Assembly: GCA_946478775.1 (NCBI GenBank)
Contig: CAMLDR010000005.1
Span: forward strand, 1-55,080
Source: an uncultured Flavobacteriales bacterium
Lineage (GTDB): Bacteria > Bacteroidota > Bacteroidia > Flavobacteriales > Crocinitomicaceae
Reading direction: 5' to 3'
DNA: 55,080 nt
Position numbers and translations under genes: made by a program. The notes under the pieces were generated by a model. It saw only the letters and a program-made list of their open reading frames with translations. It made no database searches and was not told the DNA's origin. How positions within the stretch are numbered: position 1 is the first letter of the stretch; every line of letters begins with the position of its first letter. Of this stretch, positions 8,951 to 17,727 are shown in pieces.

Positions 8951-10684
8951 TTACTCCGTAGCTATCTTCAACAACGCTTCCTTCAGATCAATGCGGTTGG
9001 TGTCATAGAAAACAACCCCCAAATCGGTGTAAGACTTTTCGAGCGATTTAGCGCCCTTTTTGCCCAGCGGTTTTCCCAGGTAGACAAAACAGATCCCAAT
9101 CTCATTTACTTTCAATTCGCCGATAAGTGCTTTTGTTTCATCGCTTAAAGGAAATTCACCATCTGTCAGAAGAATGACGGAATTGACGCCTTTCTCCAAT
9201 TTGTCTGCATTCAGAAGCTCTTTAACCGTTTCAAATCCGTTTTGAATATTGGTTTGACCAAAGGCATGAATGCGCGCTATCTTTTCCCGGATATGCTTTT
9301 TTTGACTGCAGGGAACAGCTTGCAGCAACACAGTTGATTTCCCTGAAAAAGTAACAATAGAGATCCGGTCGACTTCCCGTTGGATTTCCATTAAGTTCGT
9401 TGCATTTTCTTTCAAATGGGCCAATTTCCCGGATTCGTTCATAGAAGAAGAAGCATCCAGTAAGTAGATCAAATGATGCGGTTTGGCCCGGTGGATCAGT
9501 AATTCCTCTGAAGTCATTGGAGTGGCTGCCGAATCTGTCGGTTCCGGTTTCGGGACCTCTTCCGTATATTCAAATTTATAAAGCAGTTTCGGTGCCATCA
9601 GCAATACATTCTGATTGGTATCGATCTCGGAAACTGCCAGGCAGCAATCGGAAGTTTTACGGAAGATCAGCCCGTCTGCGATTGCGATGTAATCGTTGTA
9701 ATCCTCCACAATGGCATTGTAACTCTGCACGAAATCATTGTACGCCTGCTGCGATTTCTTAATGAAGGGCTCGGAGGGATATTTGGAAGAAGCGAACCAA
9801 TAGATTCTACTTTGCATGGAGGTGTAAAACGTCCGGTAACGGGTATGCAGCCAAAAACCACTGTTTAAATGGTTGTACCCACGTGTTTTAAAAAGATAAA
9901 GCGAATCATTTTTCAATCCTTCCGCATTCAGCAATCGGATTTTAGTGTCGTATTTTGAATTGTTGGAAAGATCCTCACGGTATAATTCCCTTTCCCAATT
10001 CGTCAGTAAATTCATCGTTAGATTCAGTTCCTGCAATCCCTGCTGTAATTCCTTGTGTGTTTGAAAAGGCGGGTAGTGGAAATTGCAGGTTGTTACCAAC
10101 ACGCTGTCAAGTTCTTTTGAAGAGAAGTAGCATTGTTTGAACCAGCGTTCGTGATCTTTTAAAATTTGTTTCCCTGTTTGGAACTGATTATCGGAACGAA
10201 ACTTCTTTTCAGAAACATAGCTGTTCAATGCGGTGTGAACGGCAAATAAACTGTCGCAGGAGTTCATGTACTTGTCCAGAACGGGGACAAACGACTGATA
10301 TTCATTCTTTGGTTTCGAGCGCAGTTTTAAGACCAGTTCTTTTGCTTCCAGCCAGGGAATATAGTCTGCCTGATAAGCCGGGATTTGATTTTGAACAGTT
10401 GGTGTAATTTCCTTGAATCGAAAAGTACTTTCAATGCCCGTATACGATAAAAGCCCGCTCTGTTGCGTTTTACTGCAGTAGAAATAATTTTCATTCACCT
10501 TTTTAGCGCTTATGTGAAGGGCTTTTTGCAGTTGGATGGCATCAAAATACCAATCCTGGTTGCAGTGGCTGAAAGCGTTCATTAATTCTACGACCTGATT
10601 GAGTTCGCGCATTTTTTGGTTCCTTCCCTGAGAAAACAGGACTTGGGAAACAAATAAACCTGCAAGTAGACTGATCCATTTCAT
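8951..10684 (-). CDS. Secreted von Willebrand factor A (VWA) domain protein
   Basis: A 577-residue exported protein with signal MKWISLLAGLFVSQVLFSQ. The first ~390 residues are helical and unassigned. A VWA domain occupies about residues 400-577, with a complete MIDAS metal site: DASSS at about 407, the threonine in GQTNIQNG, and the acidic TDGEF loop. VWA domains usually bind proteins in a metal-dependent way. No sorting domain or membrane anchor is visible at the C-terminus, so it is probably periplasmic. It is a single gene convergent with the LolA-like gene. Confidence 0.85.
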   Translation of the reverse strand: MKWISLLAGLFVSQVLFSQGRNQKMRELNQVVELMNAFSHCNQDWYFDAIQLQKALHISAKKVNENYFYCSKTQQSGLLSYTGIESTFRFKEITPTVQNQIPAYQADYIPWLEAKELVLKLRSKPKNEYQSFVPVLDKYMNSCDSLFAVHTALNSYVSEKKFRSDNQFQTGKQILKDHERWFKQCYFSSKELDSVLVTTCNFHYPPFQTHKELQQGLQELNLTMNLLTNWERELYREDLSNNSKYDTKIRLLNAEGLKNDSLYLFKTRGYNHLNSGFWLHTRYRTFYTSMQSRIYWFASSKYPSEPFIKKSQQAYNDFVQSYNAIVEDYNDYIAIADGLIFRKTSDCCLAVSEIDTNQNVLLMAPKLLYKFEYTEEVPKPEPTDSAATPMTSEELLIHRAKPHHLIYLLDASSSMNESGKLAHLKENATNLMEIQREVDRISIVTFSGKSTVLLQAVPCSQKKHIREKIARIHAFGQTNIQNGFETVKELLNADKLEKGVNSVILLTDGEFPLSDETKALIGELKVNEIGICFVYLGKPLGKKGAKSLEKSYTDLGVVFYDTNRIDLKEALLKIATE

Positions 10685-10768
10685 GTATGACGTAATTGGA
10701 TGCTAAGTTACGACTTCTTCATGCTGAAAATTTAACAATTCAGAAAACCCTTTACCGCATTTATGGTA

Positions 10769-10799
10769 TTGATGAAACAAGTGTGTGTTTGTACATTTG
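10769..10799 (+). promoter_or_regulatory. Bacteroidota-type promoter (-33 TTG / -7 TACATTTG)
   Basis: A TTG at 10769-10771 is followed after 20 bases by TACATTTG at 10792-10799, which matches the TAnnTTTG consensus. It lies inside the open frame upstream of 10829 and so supports the later start codon of the hemerythrin-like gene. Confidence 0.7.
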
Positions 10800-10828
10800 T
10801 TTTAGTTGATTATCACAACTCACAACTG

Positions 10829-11500
10829 ATGAAGGAAGAACAAAAAACAAAATCGGGTACCAGTTTGACAGATCGTTTGTTGGAAGAGCGCCTGAATAAT
10901 CTTCCTTTTTTTGATTCTTCCAAAGATGCGCTGAATCGGTTGGTTGATTTAGCCAAAGAAGGACACACGGATTTTCCCAAAGAATTGATCCGGGATGTAG
11001 CTATCCGCGACTTGCTGGATGCGCTCAAAAAATCTCACGGGAACTATTTAAACAGCAAACTTCCTGAGATTGAGCAGTCGATTTACAATTTATACAACAA
11101 ACAAGCTGATTCAGATAATGTTTTACTGATGTTGTGTGGTTTCTTTATTTCCTATCAAAAGAAACTGGTGGCACATATTCAGTATGAAGAAGTGTTTTTG
11201 TTTCCGTATATCGAATCATTACTGGAGTTCCAGAAATCAGGCACTCCGATTGACCGCGAACGTTTCGGGAATTTCACCCTGAAGCAGTTCTTTGAGAACC
11301 ACTCGAACCTGGAAGAAGATCTGAACGAAGTTCGCAGCAAGATCACAGAGAACATTGAAGGTTTGAAAACACCCCTGTCTTTCCGTATTTTCATGACACA
11401 GCTGGAACATTTCGAAAAAGACCTGGCTATTCATGCGGTTTTGGAAGATGATGTGCTTTTACCGCGTTTGGTTGAACTGGAAGTGCATTTACTGGGCTGA
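10829..11500 (+). CDS. Hemerythrin-domain protein, RIC/YtfE-like
   Basis: A predicted cytoplasmic di-iron four-helix protein of 223 residues from the ATG at 10829. The frame opens at 10763, but a promoter sits there. Candidate iron ligands are spaced as in hemerythrin HHE proteins: His70, His116 with Glu120/121 (HIQYEEVFLFP), His158 (FENHSNLEEDL), then His194/His202 with Glu206 (HAVLEDDVLLPRL). The YtfE/RIC family repairs Fe-S clusters damaged by nitric oxide or oxidants. The N-terminal ScdA-type Cys motif of full RIC proteins is not seen. A REP-like hairpin repeat follows the stop codon. Confidence 0.8.
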   Translation: MKEEQKTKSGTSLTDRLLEERLNNLPFFDSSKDALNRLVDLAKEGHTDFPKELIRDVAIRDLLDALKKSHGNYLNSKLPEIEQSIYNLYNKQADSDNVLLMLCGFFISYQKKLVAHIQYEEVFLFPYIESLLEFQKSGTPIDRERFGNFTLKQFFENHSNLEEDLNEVRSKITENIEGLKTPLSFRIFMTQLEHFEKDLAIHAVLEDDVLLPRLVELEVHLLG

Positions 11501-11504
11501 GATA

Positions 11505-11585
11505 GTTCAATATATATTTCTTAAACACTTTTAAACCAAAGCGACTGAAAGTCTGCTTTCGGTTTGAACTCTTTGAACATTTCTT
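11505..11585. repeat. Intergenic hairpin repeat, family A, copy 1
   Basis: About 80 bases shared with 15611-15690. The core is the near-perfect stem AAACC-AAAGC...GCTTT-C-GGTTT at 11533-11565 with inner ACT/AGT. The flanks are conserved too (TCAATATAT... upstream; GAAC-CTTTGAAC downstream). Confidence 0.85.
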
Positions 11586-11665
11586 GTTAGCTTTTCAATT
11601 CTCTGGCTTCAATTTCTTTGGCTTGATATTTGTCTTTTCGTAACTTCAACAAAAAAAATCTAAAA

Positions 11666-12514
11666 ATGAAATTGACATTTCTTGCCCTGATAGCTTTAGT
11701 AAGCACTTACTCTTTTGGTCAAATTACTTTCGAGCACGGAACTTTGGAAGAAGCACTTGCAAAAGCAAAACAAGCTAAAAAACCCTTGTTTGTGGATGTG
11801 TTTGCTGTTTGGTGCGGACCTTGTAAACAAATGGCAGCAACCGCTTTTATTGATCCGGAAGTAAGCTCTTTTTACAACGCAAACTTTGTTTCTTTGAAAT
11901 TGGACGGCGAAAAGAATGACGGGCCGGGAGTGATGCAGAAATATGGAATCAGTGCTTATCCGACTTTGCTTTATTTTAATGCCAATGGAGACCTTGTTGC
12001 AAAGGTAGTGGGCGGCCAGCAGGCAAAACAATTGCTTGCCAAAGGAAAAGAAGTGGTAAATCCGGAAGGGAACCCTGTTTTTGCAGCGAATAAAACCTAT
12101 CAAAAATCCAAAAAGAAGCGGGAAGACCTGAAAACTTTTGTGAAGGTTTTAGCAGACAATGAGCACGATTCTTTAACTAAATATGCCGCAGAATATTATC
12201 AGAAATACCCGAACCTGGATTTGAAAGATCCGGTTGAACTTGAGGTGTTCAAAAGTGCGGTTAACGACTACAAATCGCCGTTGAGCAAAGAATTCCTCAA
12301 TAACGATGCGAATTTAAAAGACCAGGATGCATATCTTGGAAAGATTAACGATTATTTCATGACTACTTACCAGGTTGCAAAAACTGCAGATGATTTTGAA
12401 ATAATGGAGAAAATGGTTATTGAGATCTATCCGTACCTTCAAAAATGCAATGTTCCGGACCTGCCTTCTCAGGCTGATTATCTGGAATACGTGAAAAGCC
12501 AGTTCATTAAGTAA
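11666..12514 (+). CDS. Exported thioredoxin-family protein
   Basis: A 282-residue periplasmic protein. The ATG at 11666 gives an immediate signal peptide (MKLTFLALIALVSTYSFG, then Q); the frame is open upstream from 11630 without features. The thioredoxin fold spans about residues 25-130 with the redox motif WCGPC at 49-53 (FAVWCGPCKQM) and the cis-Pro region YGISAYPTLLYF. About 150 residues of unassigned helical sequence follow. It is probably a thiol oxidoreductase or thiol-disulfide sensor of the envelope. The family is common in Bacteroidota as a thioredoxin_7-type protein. Single gene. Confidence 0.88.
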   Translation: MKLTFLALIALVSTYSFGQITFEHGTLEEALAKAKQAKKPLFVDVFAVWCGPCKQMAATAFIDPEVSSFYNANFVSLKLDGEKNDGPGVMQKYGISAYPTLLYFNANGDLVAKVVGGQQAKQLLAKGKEVVNPEGNPVFAANKTYQKSKKKREDLKTFVKVLADNEHDSLTKYAAEYYQKYPNLDLKDPVELEVFKSAVNDYKSPLSKEFLNNDANLKDQDAYLGKINDYFMTTYQVAKTADDFEIMEKMVIEIYPYLQKCNVPDLPSQADYLEYVKSQFIK

Positions 12515-12632
12515 AACCGTTATTGATACTGCGATTTATGTAATAATCCTCGAACTTTTTGTAATGACAAATGACTGGTAATGAACCAACTTTGTATAGG
12601 AACAGAGTTAATCATTATTAAATAGTAGAGTT

Positions 12633-13277
12633 ATGTCAGAGAAAGAAAGAAATTCAGGGGCGGATACGAACCAAAATCGTGACCGCGAGCAAAATCAGGA
12701 TCAGAATCAGAATCAAGGTTCCAATCAGGGTCAGTCCACTGGTTCAAATCCAAACACCAGCTTTAACCAAAATCAGGGAAATGCAGGTACGCAGCGTGAA
12801 GGTTCGCAAACGAATCAGGGGAACTCAGGCGGAAACGAATGGAACCAGGGAAATTCAGATCAAAAGAATCAGAACCAGGGGAATTCCGGAGGTAATCAGT
12901 GGAACGAAAGAGGGAATGAGCAGGATTCCAATTCAGGAACAGGCACGAATATGCATGCCAACCAGGGTTCCGACCAAAAGTCAAATTCAGGAACCGGACA
13001 AAATACAGCGCCTTTCCAGATTTCAGGAAATTGGGGACAACAATCTTCCCGATTAAAGGAAAGATACACTGAACTGACAGATTCGGATTTGGATTTTCAG
13101 CCGGGGCAGGAGAACCAATTGATGGACCAGCTTAGTACGAAACTCAATAAATCACACGATGAAATACAGGGTATTCTAAACCAGTCCAATCAGTCGAACA
13201 ACCAGAATAACCCGAATCAGTCGAACAATCCAAATCGTGCGAATGATTCGGAAGATGCAGATAAATTCACGTTGTAA
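12633..13277 (+). CDS. CsbD-like protein with a long Q/N/G/S-rich disordered N-terminus
   Basis: A 214-residue protein with no signal peptide. Residues 1-125 are almost entirely Gln, Asn, Ser and Gly in loose repeats (NQGNSGGN, QNQGNSGGNQWN). Residues ~129-183 match the CsbD stress-protein fold: GNWGQQSSRLKERY, then LTDSDLDFQPGQENQL and LNKSHDEIQGIL, equivalent to GNWkq.kGklke.wgkLtddDl...G....L. The last 30 residues return to Q/N/S repeats. CsbD proteins are induced by general stress and have no known enzymatic activity. The disordered part could act as a hydrophilin-like or phase-separating segment (inference). It ends in a UUCG-loop terminator. Confidence 0.8.
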   Translation: MSEKERNSGADTNQNRDREQNQDQNQNQGSNQGQSTGSNPNTSFNQNQGNAGTQREGSQTNQGNSGGNEWNQGNSDQKNQNQGNSGGNQWNERGNEQDSNSGTGTNMHANQGSDQKSNSGTGQNTAPFQISGNWGQQSSRLKERYTELTDSDLDFQPGQENQLMDQLSTKLNKSHDEIQGILNQSNQSNNQNNPNQSNNPNRANDSEDADKFTL

Positions 13278-13348
13278 TTATTTTTGGATCTGAATGACTA
13301 TCAGCTACTATTATATGACTAATAGTAACTGTTAGGTTCTATCTAGAG

Positions 13349-13380
13349 AAAAGGCGTCAATCTTCGGATTGGCGCTTTTT
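13349..13380 (+). terminator. Rho-independent terminator with TTCG tetraloop
   Basis: GCGTCAATC-TTCG-GATTGGCGC followed by six T. It lies 71 bases after the CsbD-like gene. Confidence 0.9.
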
Positions 13381-13497
13381 TATGATTTTTTTCAGTAACA
13401 TATATAACAATTCCCGTAAAAGGTGTAAGATTTTTAGTAGTCTCAAAGTGCATATTTGTTCTAAGTGAAAACAATTTCACTGCAAATCTAGATAGTC

Positions 13498-13935
13498 ATG
13501 AAAAAGATATTAATCCGCATCGGGTTATCCGTTTTGGTAGTTGTTCTGGCAAGCTGCACGGGAACAAAGTCAGAAAGGGTAGACAAAGCCGGAGACGAAG
13601 TTCAGGATGCAAAAGAGGACCTGAATGAGGCACAGAGAGAATATGAAGAAGAGATGGCTGCATACCGGCGTTCCGTGCAAACCGATATTGACAACAACAG
13701 ACAGGAAATAGAAAGACTAAGAGCTGAAAGAGTCAATGCCAGGGCAGAAAACATTCGTGAAAGAAACGAACGAATTGAAGCGCTTAAGAAACGCAACGAT
13801 GAAATGGAAGCACGGATGGACGAAATGAACAAGACAGGAAGAGAAAACTGGCAGGAATTTAAAAGAGAGTTCAATAATGATATGGACGAACTTGGAAAAG
13901 CCTTTAAAGATATCGGTAAAGATAATGTAAAGTAA
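13498..13935 (+). CDS. Coiled-coil lipoprotein, stress-associated
   Basis: A 145-residue lipoprotein with signal MKKILIRIGLSVLVVVLASC, the lipobox cysteine being residue 20. The rest is charged and helical, with long runs of Glu, Arg, Asn and Asp in heptad-like order (for example NRQEIERLRAERVNARAENI), so an extended coiled coil is likely. It resembles the proteins annotated in Bacteroidota as 'sll1863 family stress response'. That is a resemblance of composition, not a function. It lies between two other stress-type genes, with its own terminator at 13975. Confidence 0.7.
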   Translation: MKKILIRIGLSVLVVVLASCTGTKSERVDKAGDEVQDAKEDLNEAQREYEEEMAAYRRSVQTDIDNNRQEIERLRAERVNARAENIRERNERIEALKKRNDEMEARMDEMNKTGRENWQEFKREFNNDMDELGKAFKDIGKDNVK

Positions 13936-13974
13936 TAAATGCAGTTGATAGGATAAGTTAGAATTGGTTTATCG

Positions 13975-14005
13975 AAAGGGATTCGCCCAAATGGATCCCT
14001 TTTTT
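13975..14005 (+). terminator. Rho-independent terminator
   Basis: AAAGGGAT / ATCCCTTT stem followed by a T run, 40 bases after the lipoprotein gene. Confidence 0.88.
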
Positions 14006-14095
14006 ATCAAACAACCCCGATCAATTGTAAGGACTAACAGACAAGACCTGTACTGAACGTACCGGGATAAATATTAACCAATAAAACAAACAATC

Positions 14096-14248
14096 ATGAG
14101 AGCAATTTTGAGCACCATAGCAATTATCGTAGTTATAGGTTGGGCCATCGGATACTTTGGCTACCATACAGGCGGTTTATTTCATTTGATATTAGTCATT
14201 GCACTGATAGCTATTGTTTTACAACTGATTCCCGGAAGAAGGGATTAG
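14096..14248 (+). CDS. lmo0937-type small membrane protein
   Basis: A 50-residue gene: MRAILSTIAIIVVIGWAIGY, then FGYHTGGLFHLILVIALI and a short basic tail ending PGRRD. Two membrane helices are joined by a Gly/His turn. The pattern (I..V..IGWa.G.F....GGl.H.lLViAiI.il) is that of the lmo0937/DUF5670 family of small stress-linked membrane proteins. Function is unknown. Its neighbours are genes of the same stress type, and a strong terminator follows at 14276. Confidence 0.88.
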   Translation: MRAILSTIAIIVVIGWAIGYFGYHTGGLFHLILVIALIAIVLQLIPGRRD

Positions 14249-14275
14249 AACAATGGATCGGATTTTAAATTGAAG

Positions 14276-14316
14276 GACCATTCGGCAATATAAGTAGCTG
14301 AATGGTCTTTTTTTTT
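14276..14316 (+). terminator. Rho-independent terminator
   Basis: GACCATTC...GAATGGTC stem with inner GGC/GCT pairing, followed by nine or more T. It ends the lmo0937-type gene. Confidence 0.92.
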
Positions 14317-14532
14317 ATTTGAACGGTAGTTGATTGAATTGTGAAATAATTATAAAACATAACAGTAGACTTTGCCATCTAATTAATTCGTCTTACCTTA
14401 CAATCAATTCACACACACACGTTACCAAGTTTATAGCAAACATTATTTCAAAAAAAAGAGAATTACCTGCAAGTGCTGATACCTGAATAATTAAACAAAC
14501 AGAATTAGTTTTTTAATTAAAAATTAAGCAGT

Positions 14533-15096
14533 ATGAAGTTATTTGTAAAATACATGGTAAGTCTTCGTTGTAAGATGATTGTGAAAGAGGAGCTGGCAAA
14601 TCTAGGGGTGCGCCCCAGTAAAGTAGATTTGGGAGTAGTAGAGGTGAAAGAACCTGTGTCGGATGAACTTCGTGAAAAAATTCGCGCCAGTTTAGCCAAG
14701 TGCGGACTGGAATTGCTGGAAGACAAAACAAGCATTCTGATCGAACAGATCAAAGGGGTTGTTATTGAAATGATCCATTATTCGGACGAAGCGCCCAAGA
14801 TGAACTACTCCGATTACATCAGTGAAAAGCTAAACTACGATTATACTTATCTTTCGAATGTGTTTTCGAAAGTAAAAGGGATCACCATTCAGCAATTTAT
14901 CATCATGAATAAAATTGAGCGTGTAAAAGAGCTTTTAATGTATGATGAAATGAACCTGACAGAGATTTCCTATAAGTTGAATTACAGCAGTGTGGCTCAC
15001 TTGTCCAATCAGTTTAAGAAAATCACAGGTCTTTCTCCGTCGTTCTTCAGACAAACAACACTTGTCGAAAGAAGCAACCTGGAAGCTTTGGGTTGA
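14533..15096 (+). CDS. Small AraC-family transcriptional regulator
   Basis: A 187-residue cytoplasmic regulator. The C-terminal AraC/XylS DNA-binding domain (about 90-178) carries both helix-turn-helix units: YTYLSNVFSKVKGITIQQF and LTEISYKLNYSSVAHLSNQF, then FKKITGLSPSFFRQ. The N-terminal ~75 residues (MVSLRCKMIVKEELANLG, VEVKEPVSDELREKI) are a small alpha/beta domain recurrent in Bacteroidota AraC proteins of this size, without a recognised ligand. Its place next to the CsbD/lipoprotein/lmo0937 genes suggests that it regulates them (inference). Confidence 0.88.
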   Translation: MKLFVKYMVSLRCKMIVKEELANLGVRPSKVDLGVVEVKEPVSDELREKIRASLAKCGLELLEDKTSILIEQIKGVVIEMIHYSDEAPKMNYSDYISEKLNYDYTYLSNVFSKVKGITIQQFIIMNKIERVKELLMYDEMNLTEISYKLNYSSVAHLSNQFKKITGLSPSFFRQTTLVERSNLEALG

Positions 15097-15216
15097 ATTT
15101 CAAAAACGATCTGATCCGATTCCCTACTTTTTATCAACCAGGCTTAACGGCTTAACGCACCTGAATTCACTAAAGGAGGCCTACACCTAACCGGTTAAAG
15201 TGGTCTTTGCAAACCA

Positions 15217-15513
15217 TTAGTCTTTACTTTCCTCCAAATCGTTGTGGTTATCGCCACCCAAGCTGTAATAATTGTTTTCTTCGTCTTCGCTTCCGAGGTT
15301 CTCTTGCTCATCGTCCAATTCGGAGCCCGGGACATCCAAATCTTTGTCGATTGAAGTCTTATCCGATGGTTTCTTTTTATTCGGGTCTTCCGGATCAATG
15401 TCTTTTTCTTCCTTGTCGGTCTGATAAATGTCTTCACTGGCCGGATAAATCGGATATCCCGGAAATTCTTCCCCGGATTTTTTTTCCGTGCTTTTGGATT
15501 TTTTTGCGCTCAT
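15217..15513 (-). CDS. Conserved acidic hypothetical protein
   Basis: A 98-residue, very acidic, low-complexity protein. It has the blocks FPGYPIYPASEDIYQ, LDVPGSELDDEQENLG and SEDEENNYYSLGGDNH, which I recognise as a recurrent hypothetical family in Bacteroidota. There is no signal peptide or membrane segment, and it is probably intrinsically disordered. Its start is supported by GGAG six bases upstream of the ATG. It is adjacent to the stress cassette. Function unknown. Confidence 0.8.
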   Translation of the reverse strand: MSAKKSKSTEKKSGEEFPGYPIYPASEDIYQTDKEEKDIDPEDPNKKKPSDKTSIDKDLDVPGSELDDEQENLGSEDEENNYYSLGGDNHNDLEESKD

Positions 15514-15610
15514 AACTCCATGTTTAAAGTCTGTTCCTTGAAAGTTAACTCATTTGTAAGTGAAAATCTTTACAGAAAAGCCGGATTTATTATATGTTTT
15601 ACAGGTTCAA

Positions 15611-15690
15611 TAGCTCAATATATTTTACTTAGACACTGTTTCAACCAAAGCGACTGAAAGTCTGCTTTCGGTTTGAACACTTTGAACTTT
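15611..15690. repeat. Intergenic hairpin repeat, family A, copy 2
   Basis: Matches 11505-11585. Stem AACC-AAAGC / GCTTT-C-GGTT at 15643-15673, with the same flanks. It lies directly 3' of the aldehyde dehydrogenase gene. Confidence 0.85.
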
Positions 15691-15694
15691 CATT

Positions 15695-17056
15695 CTAAAG
15701 TCCCATCAAACGCTTGATCCACTTGAGTTTTCCTTCTGAATAGGGTGAGTATTTGAGTTGGGTCTCAAACCAGCTGGCTTTCTCCAGGATGCTTTTGAGA
15801 TGAGAAAACGTTTTAAAACCTGCTTCTCCATGGTAAGATCCCATACCGCTGTGCCCTACACCACCAAAAGGTAAACGACTGTTGGAAATATGCATAAGTG
15901 CTTCATTCACAGCACCACCGCCGAATGAAAGTTCGTCTAAAAGTTTGTTTTTGAGACTTGAATCCCTGGTGAAAATATAACAGGATAAAGGTTTTTCCCG
16001 CTTTTTCACTTCCGAAATTGCTTGGTCCAGCGAATCGTAAGTTAAAACGGGTAAGATCGGTCCGAAAATTTCTTCCTGCATGATGGCATCCTCAAATGTT
16101 ACACGATGCATCAAAGTCGGTTGAATGATTCGTTTCTCTTCCAGAATTTCTCCTCCCAGATAAACTTTATCCGGATCAATGAGTTTCTTTAAGCGCTCCA
16201 CATTCCGGTTGTTGATGATCTGAACATAATTTCCGTTTTCGAGCGAATAGGCCGCCTGTTCGATGGCTTCTTTTGCCAGTTGCAGGAATTCATCCTTTAG
16301 TGATTGGGGAAGAAGCACGTAGTCCGGAGCAATGCATGTTTGACCGGAATTGAGGAACTTGGCCCAGATCAGCCGTTTAATCCCCATTTTCAGATTGGCT
16401 CCTTCGGTAAAAATAGCCGGACTTTTCCCTCCCAATTCCAGTGTGACAGGAGTCAGGTGTTTTGCGGCGGCTTGATAAACGATCTTTCCCACGTTCGTGC
16501 TTCCGGTGAAAAAGATCTTGTCAAAACGTTGTTCGAGAAGAGCCGTGGTTTCATCGATTCCGCCCTCGATCACCCGGAAGAATCCCGGATCGAAAGTCGT
16601 GTTGATCAGTTCCGCCAAAATCCTGCTGGTATTGGAAGGAAGTTCACTTGGTTTCAGGATCACGGTGTTTCCGGCTGCAATGGCTGCAATAGCCGGAGCC
16701 AAAGACAATTGGTAAGGATAATTCCATGCACCGATAATGAGAGAAACACCCAGGGGTTCCGGAATGAGATAACTTTTAGCCGGGAAATTGACCCAATTGG
16801 TACGAACACGCTTGCGTTTTGCCCACGATTTGAGTTTGCTGCACGCCTCATCAATGTCCAGGAAAACGAGCCCGAATTCATTGGTAAAGGTCTCGAAGGG
16901 AGATTTCCCAAAATCAGTATAAATGGCTTCGTTCAGGCGGTTTTGGTTCGACAGCAGGAGCGTTTTTAGCTTCTGAAGCTGTTCCTTCCTGAAATTCAGA
17001 TCTTTTGTTTGATTGGAATTGAAAAATGTGCGCTGCTGATCGATGAATGCTTTCAT
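15695..17056 (-). CDS. Aldehyde dehydrogenase (class 3-like)
   Basis: NAD(P)-dependent oxidation of aldehydes to acids, in the cytoplasm. 453 residues, the length of ALDH3-type enzymes without the longer N-terminus of ALDH1/2. It has the cofactor site WNYPYQLSLAP and ILKPSELPSNTS, FFTGSTNVGK, catalytic Glu207 in LELGGKSP and nucleophile Cys241 in NSGQTCIAPDY. The C-terminal FGGVGHSGMGSYHGEAGF is the ALDH3 signature. Single gene, followed by the family A hairpin repeat. Substrate cannot be told; fatty or aromatic aldehydes are usual. Confidence 0.95.
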   Translation of the reverse strand: MKAFIDQQRTFFNSNQTKDLNFRKEQLQKLKTLLLSNQNRLNEAIYTDFGKSPFETFTNEFGLVFLDIDEACSKLKSWAKRKRVRTNWVNFPAKSYLIPEPLGVSLIIGAWNYPYQLSLAPAIAAIAAGNTVILKPSELPSNTSRILAELINTTFDPGFFRVIEGGIDETTALLEQRFDKIFFTGSTNVGKIVYQAAAKHLTPVTLELGGKSPAIFTEGANLKMGIKRLIWAKFLNSGQTCIAPDYVLLPQSLKDEFLQLAKEAIEQAAYSLENGNYVQIINNRNVERLKKLIDPDKVYLGGEILEEKRIIQPTLMHRVTFEDAIMQEEIFGPILPVLTYDSLDQAISEVKKREKPLSCYIFTRDSSLKNKLLDELSFGGGAVNEALMHISNSRLPFGGVGHSGMGSYHGEAGFKTFSHLKSILEKASWFETQLKYSPYSEGKLKWIKRLMGL

Positions 17057-17110
17057 GACTTTAAGTTAGTGAAATTCAGGATAACTTATGCATTGAATTG
17101 CGGCCGGAAT

Positions 17111-17680
17111 TTATTTTGTATCCGAATCTTCTTTCTCCCTTTCGCGGAGTTTTGTTCGCTTCTTTTGTTCGCTTCTCTTTTGCCGGATTAAGCTCAGGAT
17201 ATCTTCAATTTTCATTTCGATCATGGATGAAGCGATAAATGCGGGTGTGTTATAGAAACGTGCATTCAGTTTCATTAGAGTTCTGGTAGGTGCATTCACC
17301 TGGTCGAATACTTTCTGATCGTCGATTAATTCAATTGCAATCAGTTTTTTGCCGCTAACGGTAATGATTTTAATTAATTGGATATTATCCCATTCAATGA
17401 GGTAAGCACTTCCGGCCTGAGAGTGGTTTGTAATCCCTTTTTCATTGATTATCAGTGCCGGAGAAGATTTTAAAAAACTAAAGATCATTGCGATTCCGCC
17501 TAAACCAAAAAACAGGATTCCGATTATACCAATAACCATCAAAAATTCGGGTGAGTAGCGGGAACTTTTGAAAGTACCCTTCATCATGTGAAAACAGCCA
17601 AAAACAAAAGCGGCGCAACCAAGAAAGAGTAGTACTTGCTTCCCAATGTTTTTTTTGATAACGGTTTGATTTTCGTTCAT
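17111..17680 (-). CDS. STM3941-like membrane protein with PH-like domain
   Basis: A 189-residue protein when begun at the ATG at 17680. The frame stays open to 17845, but that part overlaps the acetyltransferase gene and lacks features. Two membrane helices (QVLLFLGCAAFVFGCFHM; FLMVIGIIGILFFGLGGIAM) precede a cytoplasmic domain: LIINEKGITNHS, then LIEWDNIQLIKIITVSGKKL, resembling the STM3941/DUF PH-like family. The C-terminus is highly basic/acidic (KRSEQKKRTKLREREKE). Function unknown. It lies 47 bases after the GNAT gene, perhaps in one operon with it. Confidence 0.75.
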   Translation of the reverse strand: MNENQTVIKKNIGKQVLLFLGCAAFVFGCFHMMKGTFKSSRYSPEFLMVIGIIGILFFGLGGIAMIFSFLKSSPALIINEKGITNHSQAGSAYLIEWDNIQLIKIITVSGKKLIAIELIDDQKVFDQVNAPTRTLMKLNARFYNTPAFIASSMIEMKIEDILSLIRQKRSEQKKRTKLREREKEDSDTK

Positions 17681-17727
17681 CAATGTGAATGATTTCTCAT
17701 TCTCATTCTGCTTTTCATTCTGTTTTC

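Noticed and set aside
12679..13056. Second plus-strand frame inside the CsbD-like gene
   Set aside because: It results from the repetitive Q/N codons read in another frame.
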